From Nereocystis luetkeana (Eukaryota; Sar; Phaeophyceae; Laminariales; Laminariaceae), in NCBI GenBank assembly GCA_031213475.1, contig JARUPZ010000006.1, positions 310,001 through 374,000 of the forward strand: a stretch of 64,000 bases of DNA. The letters run 5' to 3'. A program made the translations under genes and the position numbers. This document shows, in pieces, positions 63,228 through 64,000 of the stretch. Under the pieces are notes generated by a model. That model worked only from the letters and a program-made list of their open reading frames with translations, was not told where the DNA came from and made no database searches. Every line of letters starts with the position of its first letter. The stretch's first letter is position 1.

Positions 63228-64000
63228 TTGTTACTCTCGAGTGGTACCCTTTCTTGAATGTCCTATAACATATAACGTACCTGGTACCTGATACTGGTAC
63301 TGCAGCCTGTAGCGCGATAAGAGGTCTGCCCTACAAGGCACGGTTCTGGGCCAGGTAGGGATGTGAAACTTACTGCAGGGTTACAGTGGTTCAAAACCTC
63401 AAGGATAACTGTACGTAGAGTTAAATTTAGGCCATTTATTATGCAGTCGGAAACTAGCCGGTTTCCGATCGGTTATTTTTCCGACTGGCTTGTGAATAGC
63501 TACCCTTCTTATCGTCCGTCGGATCGAATGTACAGATTTAATATTTTTCTGGAGACGTTTGATGTAAGGGGGGTGACTTTCAATGGATTGACTATGAATA
63601 AATAGCTCCAAGAAAAAAGGGTACGTAGGGCAGGCGGAAGTCGGTTCGAAACTGCTTCGCCGTACTGCTCGTAGGGCCAGAAAGGTCTTAATTTCCAGCA
63701 GCTGCGGCAAACCACACATACATGCTGATGTCTCGCTTCTTCCTCGAGCAGCGTGTGAGCTTCAGACGGTGAGTGTTCTCCTCCATCTCGTGCTTGAGGC
63801 ATCGCGGCGCTGGGTTTCTTCGAAAGACACTGAAGCTACAGCCAGCGCAGCAGTTGGCAAAATGTCATCGATACCGCGCACTGCGGCCATCGGTTGCTGT
63901 CACGTGCTGCTGACGGGGGTAGATAAGGATGTATCACGCTGACTCGCGCCGAGCAGCAGCAGACGTGACAGCAGCCAAGCCAGCGTCGCAGATATTGTGG

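Larger units (their letters stand above)
62784..64000. other. 5' intron/upstream region of asparagine synthetase
   Basis: Must be intron on the minus strand, because the missing N-terminal coding exon(s) lie further upstream. Apart from the two fold-back MITE copies and TACCTGG units at 63277-63300 I see nothing; I searched for RGPD-type and MCGI-type coding sequence and found none. Confidence 0.6.

Overview
This is a stretch of eukaryotic nuclear genome. It holds five conserved protein genes, all interrupted by many spliceosomal introns (most 0.6-4.5 kb), in a background very rich in short transposable elements and simple repeats. The split structure, long introns, mid-range GC and the set of genes fit a large multicellular or filamentous alga. 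A brown alga or a related stramenopile is my best guess, but only a guess: none of the five proteins is lineage-specific.

Layout. (1) 291-1469 (+): last two coding exons of the AP-1 clathrin-adaptor mu subunit. (2) 4016-20694 (+): a complete 12-exon gamma-tubulin gene, 474 aa, with an unusual Gly/Ala tail. (3) 25141-31026 (-): a complete 3-exon gene for a complex I accessory subunit of the NDUFB11/ESSS family, 148 aa. (4) 31249-47363 (+): a ~13-exon gene for a large charged nuclear-type protein with a DUF4211 domain; its start codon lies only 222 bp from that of gene 3, head to head. (5) 49599-62783 (-): 13 exons of glutamine-dependent asparagine synthetase, lacking only the N-terminal exon(s), which lie beyond 64000. 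Genes 4 and 5 are convergent. Exon boundaries were set by reading-frame continuity across splice sites plus family conservation. Three introns need GC instead of GT donors. The genes serve unrelated housekeeping roles (vesicle coat, microtubule nucleation, respiration, chromatin, amino-acid synthesis); I see no pathway cluster.

The non-coding part holds at least 14 copies of a ~110-bp TA-flanked inverted-repeat MITE (mariner-like), a family of TTAA-flanked fold-back MITEs (piggyBac-like), a 948-bp hAT-like element nested inside one mariner-like MITE with a perfect 8-bp target duplication, a tRNA-derived SINE, a GATC-rich dispersed repeat and many tandem repeats.

The most unusual signal is a set of very short TA-bounded units scattered through introns and spacers: TA-CCWGG-TA, TA-TTAA-TA and TA-CGAG-TA. 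Comparing MITE copies shows these units are insertions with TA duplicated on each side. TA-TTAA-TA is exactly what a 2-nt-per-end excision footprint of the mariner-like MITE would look like, which suggests that much of the spacer DNA is a fossil record of DNA-transposon excision.
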